Shown here: one piece after another, positions 8,098-14,004 of the stretch
Numbering within the stretch: the first letter of the stretch is position 1
Layout of the letters: each line of letters begins with the position of its first letter
Assembly (NCBI GenBank): GCA_964442345.1
Contig: CAYTZD010000045.1
Coordinates: forward strand, 1-14,004
From: Hippea sp964442345
Lineage (GTDB): Bacteria; Campylobacterota_A; Desulfurellia; Desulfurellales; Hippeaceae
DNA length: 14,004 bases
Reading direction: 5' to 3'
The notes under the pieces: generated by a model
The model's input: only the letters and a program-made list of their open reading frames with translations
What the model was told of the DNA's origin: nothing
Database searches by the model: none
Made by a program: the position numbers and the translations under genes

Positions 8098-10461
8098 TCA
8101 CACATCTAAATGCTTTACGAATTTGGCGTTTTTCTCGATAAACTCTTTCCTTAATTGCGGATTGTTGCCCATCAACATATTAAATACCCTATCGGCTTCT
8201 TCTGCATCCGATATAGAAACCTTCAAAAGCCTTCTTCGTGCAGGATCCATTGTTGTCTCCCACAGCTGCTGCGGATTCATCTCACCAAGACCCTTATACC
8301 TTTGTATCTCAAGACCCTTTTTTGCTCTCTCTTCAATAAAGTTTAGCATCTCCTTAATCGTTTTAAACTCGACAACTTCACCCTTTACTTCTGCTTTAAA
8401 CGGTGGTCTGCCAAGCAGATTCTTGGATGGTGCATACTTCGTTAAAAGTTCATACTCATGAGATTCAAAGAAGTCTCTATTGATAAAAATCTCCTTCTCT
8501 TCGTTGTCTATCTCGTATTTAAACAAGAAGCTATCGCCCTGTTTTTCTATCTGTCTTATCTTAATAGATGAATTCTCTTCCAGGCAGCTATTCAATTCAT
8601 CTTTAACCTTTGTAAGTTCTTCAAAATCTTCCAAAGAAGGTGATACGATAGATAGACACCTAACTATCTCTTCTGATGGATATTTACTTGAGATTTTATC
8701 AACCATACTCTCATAAATAAGCAATTTATTTAAAATCTTCTTAAACTCTTCTTTATCAATCCTTTTACCATCAACGATTGGTATAAAGTCTTCTATTCCT
8801 TTATTTACCAAAAATTCCTTCATCTGCTTTTCATCTTTAACATAAAACTCTTTCTTGCCAATCTTACACCTGTAAAGTGGCGGCTGAGCAATATAGACAT
8901 AACCCTTTTCAATAAGTTCTCTAAAGTATCTAAAAAACAGCGTCAGAATAAGCGTCTGTATATGGCTTCCGTCAACATCTGCATCTGTCATGATAATAAT
9001 CTTATGATACCTAACATCATCTATATTAAACGATTCGTTAATACCCGTTCCAATTGCCGTAATTATATTTCTTATCTCTTCGCTTTCTAAAACCTTCTTC
9101 AATGTTGTCTTCTCGGTGTTTAATATCTTACCTTTAAGCGGCAGGATAGCCTGATATACCCTATCCCTTGCCTGCTTTGCACTACCACCAGCTGAATCAC
9201 CTTCAACCAGGAACAGTTCAGCTTTCTCTGGATCTTTTTCTTGGCAATCAGCTAACTTACCTGGTAAGCCTTTACTTTCAAAAACCGTTTTTCTTCTAAC
9301 AAGTTCTTTGGCTTTTCTTGCTGCTTCCCTTGCATTATATGCCCTTAAAACCTTATCGATTATCGTTTTTGCTATAGCTGGATGCTCATCGAAGTATTCA
9401 TTCAACTTCTCATACAGCTTAGCCTGAATAATATTTTGAACTTCCGTATTAACAAGCTTTGTCTTTGTCTGACCTTCAAACTGTGGATTAGGCAGTCTTA
9501 CACTCAATATGGCAATAAGGCCTTCCCTTACATCATCACCTGAAAATTGAATATTACCCTTTATCAGGTTGTTGTTTTTTGCGTATCTATTGATTGTCTT
9601 TGTTAAAACACTTTTAAAAGCCGAAAGATGAACGCCACCTTCAACTGTGTTTATCGAATTTGCAAAGGTGTATATGGTTGATGAATAGGTGTCTGTATAG
9701 ATAAAGGCAAGCTCCATCTGGATATTGCCTTCGGTTATATTGAAATATATCGGCTCATCAAATAGCTTCTTTTTTGTTTTGGAAAGAAAATCTATAAACG
9801 AGACAATACCTTGCGTATAGTGAAATGTCTCTGATTTATCTGTCCTTCTATCAATTAGGCTTATCTTTATACCTTTATTTAGAAATGCAAGCTCTCTTAA
9901 CCTTTTTGAGAGAATCTCATAGTTAAACTCAACAGTCTCAAATATCTCTTTATCAGGCAAAAATGTTATTGTCGTGCCTGTTTTATCCGTTTCACCTATA
10001 ACTTCAAGCTCTGTCTTTGGAATACCCTTTTCAAAACTCTGTCTGTAAATTTTGCCGTTTCTTCTTACTTCAACCGTCAAGCTTTCAGATAAGGCATTTA
10101 CAACGCTAACACCAACACCGTGAAGACCACCTGAAACCTTATAGTTCTTATTATCAAACTTACCACCCGCATGAAGTGTCGTTAAAACAAGTGTAACAGC
10201 TGGGACTTTCTCTTCTGGATGAATATCCGTTGGAATACCGCGCCCGTTATCTTCAACGGTTATAGAGTTATCTTCGTTTATATAAACATTAATCGTATCA
10301 CAGTAGCCTGCCATCGCTTCATCGATAGCGTTATCAACAACTTCATAAACAAGGTGATGTAGGCCTTCTGTTGATGTGCCGCCTATATACATGGCAGGCC
10401 TTTTTCTTACAGCTTCTAAACCCTTTAAAACCTTTATATCTTCGGCTGTGTATTTATCCAC
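8098..10461 (-). CDS. gyrB: DNA gyrase subunit B
   Basis: GyrB is the ATPase subunit of gyrase. The 787 residues comprise a GHKL ATPase domain with EVVDNAIDEAMAG (Glu40, Asn44), DNGRGIP (71-77) and GGLHGVGVSVVNALS (111-125); a transducer with QTKTKL (331-336); a TOPRIM domain with EGDSAGGSAKQARDR (Glu420) and TDADVDGSH (Asp493, 495, 497); and a tail with RYKGLGEMNPQQLW (721-734). A stretch of about 160 residues (roughly 545-705) between TOPRIM and tail matches the insertion of Gram-negative GyrB and is absent from ~640-residue forms. The start codon is GTG at 10461 because no other start lies between it and a strong AGGAGG (10473-10478), although the 11-nt spacing is long. GTG overlaps the recF stop by 8 nt. 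Adjacency to gyrA and the gyrase-type GyrA partner argue against ParE. Confidence 0.98.
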   Translation of the reverse strand: MDKYTAEDIKVLKGLEAVRKRPAMYIGGTSTEGLHHLVYEVVDNAIDEAMAGYCDTINVYINEDNSITVEDNGRGIPTDIHPEEKVPAVTLVLTTLHAGGKFDNKNYKVSGGLHGVGVSVVNALSESLTVEVRRNGKIYRQSFEKGIPKTELEVIGETDKTGTTITFLPDKEIFETVEFNYEILSKRLRELAFLNKGIKISLIDRRTDKSETFHYTQGIVSFIDFLSKTKKKLFDEPIYFNITEGNIQMELAFIYTDTYSSTIYTFANSINTVEGGVHLSAFKSVLTKTINRYAKNNNLIKGNIQFSGDDVREGLIAILSVRLPNPQFEGQTKTKLVNTEVQNIIQAKLYEKLNEYFDEHPAIAKTIIDKVLRAYNAREAARKAKELVRRKTVFESKGLPGKLADCQEKDPEKAELFLVEGDSAGGSAKQARDRVYQAILPLKGKILNTEKTTLKKVLESEEIRNIITAIGTGINESFNIDDVRYHKIIIMTDADVDGSHIQTLILTLFFRYFRELIEKGYVYIAQPPLYRCKIGKKEFYVKDEKQMKEFLVNKGIEDFIPIVDGKRIDKEEFKKILNKLLIYESMVDKISSKYPSEEIVRCLSIVSPSLEDFEELTKVKDELNSCLEENSSIKIRQIEKQGDSFLFKYEIDNEEKEIFINRDFFESHEYELLTKYAPSKNLLGRPPFKAEVKGEVVEFKTIKEMLNFIEERAKKGLEIQRYKGLGEMNPQQLWETTMDPARRRLLKVSISDAEEADRVFNMLMGNNPQLRKEFIEKNAKFVKHLDV

Positions 10462-11443
10462 TTTGGTTTAGGCCTCCTAAATTAACAGTGTTATATCCTT
10501 CAAATGCTCCCAATGTTGTTAAAAATACCTGATTTGGTAATTCCATTATAACATCAAACGCTTTTTTTTGCCTATCTCTATCCAAATCACCTTCTAAGTC
10601 ATCAATAAGAAAGACAGGCATATTATCCAAACTATTATACACCTTTATTATGCTTAAAACAATACATAAAAGCGCTATTTTTCTCTCACCAACAGAAGAA
10701 AACTGAATTTTTCTATCATTTAGTCTGATATTTAGGTTATCCTTCTTTAAAGAAAATAGAACCCTTCGTTTTAGCTTCTCCTTTTCAAATATACCCTTGT
10801 CTGGTTTTGTAATTTCGTATTCCACTGTAAGATTTTGTTTGTAAAAGGCATTATAACATTCAAAGATATCGTCTTTTATTTTTAATACAAATTCCCTTCT
10901 TAGACTTGATATCTCATCTGTAAGTCTGTATATCTCATCATTTAAGACATCTAAGGCTTTGTTGTCTATCTCATTTTTAAGCATGTCTCTTTTTATCTTT
11001 TGAAGTTTTGAATATCTGATTAGCTTATCTATTATCTGATTCTCTTTAGCATAAATGCCGCGATCAATCAACGAAAACATATAATCCTTACTTTTTATAG
11101 AGATAAACGAATTTATCGAATAATCAATACAGGGAAATTTCTTTTTTAAAGCCACAACGGTTGTCTGCTTTGAGTTTAATTTTAGGGTTTTGCCATTCTC
11201 GTCAAATTTTACAAGCACGGTGTTATCATCTATAATTGCCGTTATTATCGCTGGTTTTGACTGTTCTTTTTGAATTGGTTTAAAACTTCGTATAAACGGA
11301 TGGCCGTTTAGTGATATAAATATAGCTTCCAATAGATTTGTTTTTCCAGCACCATTTTGTCCTTTTATAATATTTTTCTTTTCAAATTCTGCTTTTAGAA
11401 GATCAAAGTTTTTAAAGTTGTTTATTATAACCCTTTTTACCAT
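10454..11443 (-). CDS. recF: Divergent RecF-type recombination/repair ATPase
   Basis: RecF is an SMC-like ATPase that helps load RecA at gapped DNA. This protein has 329 residues, somewhat short for the family (~360). It begins with the RecF-like IINNFKNF, then Walker A GQNGAGKTN (28-36). FSLIDRGIYAKENQ (123-136) corresponds to the family's RRxFLD region and precedes a coiled-coil-like stretch at about 137-195. The ABC signature is FSSVGERK (248-255), where SQGQQR is usual, and Walker B/D-loop is VFLIDDLEGDLD (277-288), where DDxxSELD is usual. The conserved GPHRDDL block is reduced to SLKKDNL (231-237). Gene order after dnaN and before gyrB is classical for recF and decides the name. The dnaN stop and recF ATG are contiguous (TAGATG) with no clear ribosome-binding site, so translation is probably coupled. 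Confidence 0.85.
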   Translation of the reverse strand: MVKRVIINNFKNFDLLKAEFEKKNIIKGQNGAGKTNLLEAIFISLNGHPFIRSFKPIQKEQSKPAIITAIIDDNTVLVKFDENGKTLKLNSKQTTVVALKKKFPCIDYSINSFISIKSKDYMFSLIDRGIYAKENQIIDKLIRYSKLQKIKRDMLKNEIDNKALDVLNDEIYRLTDEISSLRREFVLKIKDDIFECYNAFYKQNLTVEYEITKPDKGIFEKEKLKRRVLFSLKKDNLNIRLNDRKIQFSSVGERKIALLCIVLSIIKVYNSLDNMPVFLIDDLEGDLDRDRQKKAFDVIMELPNQVFLTTLGAFEGYNTVNLGGLNQSG

Positions 11444-12532
11444 CTATTCGACTATCGGTGTCATTATGTATTTATAGGAATATTTTTCTTCTTCTGCTTC
11501 AAACATAATTGGATCTTCGCCTGTTTTATAGATAATCTCAACGGTTTCTGATTCTATCTGGTTTAGAAAGTCCAATATAAATTTTGAATCCAGTTTTATT
11601 ATGAGATTTGATTCTGCCTGTTTTGGTGTTATATCAATAATATCTTCTGCTGTCTCACCTTCCTGATTTTGAGATTTTATTATGGCTTTTTTCTCATTTA
11701 GATTTATCTCAACAATTACATCCCTATTTGGGTTTAGAATAGAACTTCTCTTTACTGCATCTTTAAGGCTGTTTTTGTCTGTCTCTATCGTGTTTGAAGT
11801 CTCTTTGTTTAGAAGTATCTGGTTATAGTCTGGGAACGAACCTGCTATCAGCTTTGAAGTGATTATAAGATTTTCTGATTTTATCATTATCTCATCTTCT
11901 GATTTTAACAGTTCGATTTCGCCTTCGATAGGGATTCTGTTTATAAGTGTTGCGCCTGCATTTTCTATAATTAGGTTTTTCTCTGTATCTGATCCTGAAT
12001 TTGCCGTGATATTTATAAGTCTATAATGGTCTGTTGCCGTTGCTTTGATTTTTTCTGATTCAAATTCCATATAGATGCCTGTATATTCTCTGGATATATC
12101 GTTTTTGTCTGGACAGTAGATTGTCTCTTTTATTAGCTTTTTTAGCGTTTCTGCGTCCATTTTTGTTATAGGTTCAAATTCCTTGTTTTGTGGCTGTGGA
12201 AACATTTGGCTGTTTTGTATCTTTATTGTGGTTTTGAAATTTTCTGCCTTTATAGTGAGAGTTTTTTCACCTACTTGAAGTTCTACATTTTCTTTATTTA
12301 TCTCTCTTAATATACTGGATAGTTTTTGTGTATCTATAACAAATGTTGCACTTTCTTCTGTATCTGTTTCTACTGTTTGGGTTAGTGTTGTTATATTGTT
12401 CATTGAAATGGCTGTTAGTTTTTTGTTTTCTATTTTGATAAGTGTGTTATATAAAATGCTATCTTTTTCCTTTGCCGTTGAAAGTGTGGCGTTGTTTACT
12501 ATCTCTTTTAATTGATTTGTGTTTATTAACAT
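11444..12532 (-). CDS. dnaN: DNA polymerase III beta sliding clamp
   Basis: DnaN forms the dimeric ring that tethers the replicative polymerase to DNA and recruits other replication and repair proteins. The 362-residue length matches the three-domain clamp fold. Recognisable segments are LTAISMNNITTL in domain I, KATATDHYRLINI (usual FxATDxyRLA) in domain II, LIAGSFPDYNQIL (usual lxGxFPDY), and the C-terminal IMTPIVE in place of the common MPMRL. Very few Arg or Trp residues and many Glu, Lys, Thr and Ile make it an AT-biased protein. ATG at 12532 is preceded by the strongest ribosome-binding site in the window, AAGGAGG (12540-12546) with a seven-base spacer. It lies 197 nt after dnaA and directly abuts recF. 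Strong initiation fits its need for higher output than the downstream genes. Confidence 0.97.
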   Translation of the reverse strand: MLINTNQLKEIVNNATLSTAKEKDSILYNTLIKIENKKLTAISMNNITTLTQTVETDTEESATFVIDTQKLSSILREINKENVELQVGEKTLTIKAENFKTTIKIQNSQMFPQPQNKEFEPITKMDAETLKKLIKETIYCPDKNDISREYTGIYMEFESEKIKATATDHYRLINITANSGSDTEKNLIIENAGATLINRIPIEGEIELLKSEDEIMIKSENLIITSKLIAGSFPDYNQILLNKETSNTIETDKNSLKDAVKRSSILNPNRDVIVEINLNEKKAIIKSQNQEGETAEDIIDITPKQAESNLIIKLDSKFILDFLNQIESETVEIIYKTGEDPIMFEAEEEKYSYKYIMTPIVE

Positions 12533-12549
12533 TTTTTGGCCTCCTTTTC

Positions 12550-12705
12550 TTATTTATTTTTATGTATAGCCGTAATAATAAGTGTTGTTATTATGTTAAA
12601 ATCTGCTGTTTTTGTTGTTGTTTTGGCTGTTTTTGCTTTCCTATCTATGTCAATATTAAATGAAACATCTCTTTCTTTCTTATTCATTATTCTATTTATT
12701 GACAT
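12550..12705 (-). CDS. Possible small protein of 51 residues between dnaA and dnaN
   Basis: An open frame runs from ATG at 12705 to TAA at 12550-12552. It starts 24 nt after the dnaA stop and ends 17 nt before the dnaN ATG, so it fills the gap almost exactly. AAGGG (12713-12717) lies seven bases before the ATG. The product would start MSINRIMNKKERDVSF, continue into a Lys/Thr/Ala-rich middle (AKTAKTTTKTA) and end in a short isoleucine-rich stretch and KNK. I do not recognise it; no signal peptide or clear membrane segment is visible. Against it: the sequence is low-complexity and A/C-skewed, which depletes stop codons by itself, and opposite-strand frames are also open here. It competes with the origin interpretation for the same bases. 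Confidence 0.3.
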   Translation of the reverse strand: MSINRIMNKKERDVSFNIDIDRKAKTAKTTTKTADFNIITTLIITAIHKNK

Positions 12706-12706
12706 A
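12646..12706. repeat. Perfect 10-bp inverted repeat, DnaA-box-like arms
   Basis: The left arm TATGTCAATA (12646-12655) and right arm TATTGACATA (12697-12706) are exact reverse complements separated by 41 nt. Each arm reads TATTGACATA outward, and the right arm extended by one base contains TTATTGACA, one mismatch from the TTATTCACA box used by Helicobacter/Campylobacter DnaA. The arms also contain TTGACA, but no -10 hexamer follows at 16-18 nt on either strand. The geometry suits a pair of protein-binding sites better than a transcript hairpin. Function is inferred only. Confidence 0.45.
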
Positions 12707-12710
12707 CTTG

Positions 12711-12728
12711 AACCCTTTTTGAAAGGTT
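12711..12728. other. Small hairpin just after the dnaA stop
   Basis: In the minus-strand transcript AACCUUU pairs with AAGGGUU around a CAAA loop, giving seven pairs with one G-U. It begins two bases after the dnaA stop codon (12730-12732). No U-run follows in the minus direction, so it is not a convincing terminator for dnaA. In the plus direction a short T-run follows but the stem has a mismatch. The AAGGG of the possible small frame lies in the 3' arm, so the hairpin could mask that ribosome-binding site or protect an mRNA end. Confidence 0.3.
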
Positions 12729-12729
12729 T

Positions 12730-13983
12730 TTAGACATTTGTTATCTCTTTTTCTATCTGATCGATTTTCTCTTTTAGAATTGGATTATTTTGAATCTCTT
12801 TTTCTATCTTTTTACATGCGTTGATGATTGTTGCATGGCTTTTAACGCCAAATTTTGCTTTGATTTCGGGAAGTGAATTCTTTGTTATTTTTCGCGTTAG
12901 ATACATTGCTATCTCACGCGGCAGGAGAATCTCTTTTTTTCTTGTTGGAGATAGAAGTTCTTCGACAGAGATATTGAAATGTTTTGCTACTGTCTTCTGT
13001 ATATTTTCGGCTGTCAACATCTTCTCTTTTCTCATTACGATGTCTTGAAGTGTCATTTTGACAAGGTTTAGCGTTATTGGTCTTCTCATAATTGATTTAT
13101 AGGCTGATATTTTGATTAAAGCACCTTCAATCTCTCTTACATTTGAGCTTATATTTTGTGCTATAAATTCAACAATCTCTGGTGGCAGATTAAGATTAAA
13201 CAGTTCTGCCTTTCTTTGGATTATTGCTATGCGTGTCTCAAGCTCTGGTGGCTGAATATCAACAATTAGGCCCCAGCTGAAGCGAGATTTTAGTCTGTTT
13301 TCAATATCTGGTATATCATTTGGTGGTTTGTCGCTTGTTATGACGATCTGTTTCTGGTTTTCATAAAGCGAATTAAATGTGTGAAAGAATTCTTCTTCTG
13401 TTCTTTCCTTTTTTGAGATAAACTGTATATCGTCAATAAGTAGACAGTCTAAGTTTCTGTATTTGTCCCTGAATTGACTCATCTTTTTGTATTGAATTGA
13501 ATTTACAAGCTCGTTTGTGAACTCTTCGCTTGATATGTAAAGCACTTTAGCCGATGGATTGTTCTTTTTAATGTTGTTTCCTATAGCGTGTAATAGGTGT
13601 GTTTTACCAAGTCCAACACCACCATAGATAAAAAGTGGATTATAGGCTTTAGCAGGATTTTCACTAACGGCAACACTCGCAGCATAAGCAAGCTGATTAC
13701 TTGGCCCAACAACGAAGTTGTCAAATCCATACTTTGGGTTTAGGTTATCTTTGAATTGGCTTTTTAGTAAAAGTTCAACCTTTGGCAGTTTGCCAAAGAC
13801 CTCTTTTAGGCTTTCTTTGAATTCCTGCTTGTATTTTATCTTTATTAGGTCTTTAAAACTCTCTTCTGGTATCGCAAGTGTGATTTTTACAGGCGAGACG
13901 CTAACTGGTTCAATAAGGGATATCTTTTCGATATCTTCAGTTTCTACTTTTCTTTTTAGATTTTCTATCACCTTTTCCCACAT
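12730..13983 (-). CDS. dnaA: Chromosomal replication initiator DnaA
   Basis: DnaA binds origin boxes and, in its ATP form, melts DNA to start replication. This form is 417 residues, shorter than E. coli's 467, because the domain II linker is nearly absent: domain I (1 to ~76) is followed almost at once by NPKYGFDNFVVG (82-93). The AAA+ domain shows Walker A GGVGLGKT (121-128), Walker B LLIDDIQF (181-188), sensor I ITSDKPP (215-221), the arginine-finger region NRLKSRFSWGL (229-239) and sensor II NVREIEGAL (281-289). Domain IV carries SPTRKKEILLPREIAMYLTR and the helix-turn-helix signature, read as FGVKSHATIINAC (378-390), where GGRDHTTVxHAC is usual. His383 is kept, but the Asp and first Thr of DHT are Ser382 and Ala384. 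ATG at 13983 is preceded by GGAT as a weak ribosome-binding site. The next gene is dnaN. Confidence 0.98.
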   Translation of the reverse strand: MWEKVIENLKRKVETEDIEKISLIEPVSVSPVKITLAIPEESFKDLIKIKYKQEFKESLKEVFGKLPKVELLLKSQFKDNLNPKYGFDNFVVGPSNQLAYAASVAVSENPAKAYNPLFIYGGVGLGKTHLLHAIGNNIKKNNPSAKVLYISSEEFTNELVNSIQYKKMSQFRDKYRNLDCLLIDDIQFISKKERTEEEFFHTFNSLYENQKQIVITSDKPPNDIPDIENRLKSRFSWGLIVDIQPPELETRIAIIQRKAELFNLNLPPEIVEFIAQNISSNVREIEGALIKISAYKSIMRRPITLNLVKMTLQDIVMRKEKMLTAENIQKTVAKHFNISVEELLSPTRKKEILLPREIAMYLTRKITKNSLPEIKAKFGVKSHATIINACKKIEKEIQNNPILKEKIDQIEKEITNV

Positions 13984-13991
13984 AGCGATCC

Positions 13992-13997
13992 ATTATA
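13992..13997 (-). promoter_or_regulatory. Candidate -10 element for dnaA
   Basis: A perfect TATAAT on the minus strand lies eight bases before the dnaA ATG. A -35 element would fall beyond the right edge and cannot be checked. If used, transcription would start about two bases before the ATG, giving a nearly leaderless dnaA mRNA. AT-rich DNA produces such hexamers by chance, so support is weak. Confidence 0.25.
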
Positions 13998-14004
13998 TTA
14001 AATT

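Larger units (their letters stand above)
12533..12729. other. dnaA-dnaN intergenic region, origin candidate
   Basis: This is the only gap above 9 nt between recognised genes in the window. It is roughly one quarter G+C, poorer than the flanking genes, with low-complexity ACA repeats on the minus strand at about 12601-12630. It holds a hairpin next to the dnaA stop, a 10-bp inverted repeat, a small open frame and the dnaN ribosome-binding site. In Campylobacter jejuni the origin lies in the equivalent gap, and gene content here suggests a relative. No copy of the standard DnaA box TTATCCACA or TTATTCACA is present; the nearest matches are TTATTGACA (12696-12704) and TTATTCATT (12680-12688) on the plus strand. 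The origin assignment is therefore an inference. Confidence 0.4.

Noticed and set aside
12648..12704. TTGACA hexamers in both arms of the inverted repeat as -35 promoter elements
   Set aside because: No TATAAT-like hexamer occurs 16-18 nt downstream of either copy; the hexamer is a by-product of the repeat arm.
12536..12733. Plus-strand open frame of 65 codons in the dnaA-dnaN gap, hydrophobic product
   Set aside because: It needs a TTG start with no ribosome-binding site, and a T-rich strand gives Phe/Leu/Val/Ile-rich frames without selection.
12711..12733. Rho-independent terminator after dnaA
   Set aside because: The short hairpin lacks a following U-run in the minus direction and has only a mismatched stem with a short T-run in the plus direction.

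Overview
The window reads as bacterial chromosomal core DNA from a low-GC organism. Every supported gene lies on the minus strand, so reading runs from the right edge to the left edge: dnaA, dnaN, recF, gyrB, gyrA, a polyprenyl diphosphate synthase gene, hemA, hemC, hemD, and the two halves of a split transketolase. The last gene is cut by the left edge. The order polyprenyl synthase-hemA-(proS)-hemC is one I associate with Campylobacterota (Helicobacter, Campylobacter). The HemA sequence and the long GyrB insertion also fit that group. Most Helicobacter and Campylobacter relatives lack recF, so an early-branching thermophilic lineage such as Desulfurellales (Hippea/Desulfurella) is my best guess. 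This is inference, not proof.

Right end (about 10.45-14 kb): initiator DnaA, a 197-nt AT-rich gap, the beta sliding clamp and a divergent RecF. The gap holds a perfect 10-bp inverted repeat whose arms resemble DnaA boxes, a small hairpin, and a 51-codon open frame. In Campylobacter jejuni the replication origin lies in the dnaA-dnaN gap, so this is the natural origin candidate. G-over-C skew changes markedly nearby, inside recF.

Middle (5.6-10.45 kb): gyrB and gyrA, the two subunits of DNA gyrase, with normal catalytic residues. GyrA has Met at the position equivalent to E. coli Ser83 and a slightly altered GyrA-box.

Left end (1-5.67 kb): a long-chain prenyl synthase (probably for the quinone side chain), then glutamyl-tRNA reductase, porphobilinogen deaminase and uroporphyrinogen-III synthase. 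These are three steps of the C5 tetrapyrrole pathway. The two transketolase subunits follow.

From dnaN to the left edge, neighbouring genes overlap or lie at most 9 nt apart, with no room for an internal intergenic terminator. Replication, supercoiling, isoprenoid, heme and pentose-phosphate genes are therefore probably largely co-transcribed and translationally coupled. I found no mobile element, CRISPR array, tRNA or rRNA. The window is mostly housekeeping; the unusual signals are in the dnaA-dnaN gap and in diverged motifs of DnaA, RecF, HemA, HemD and GyrA.
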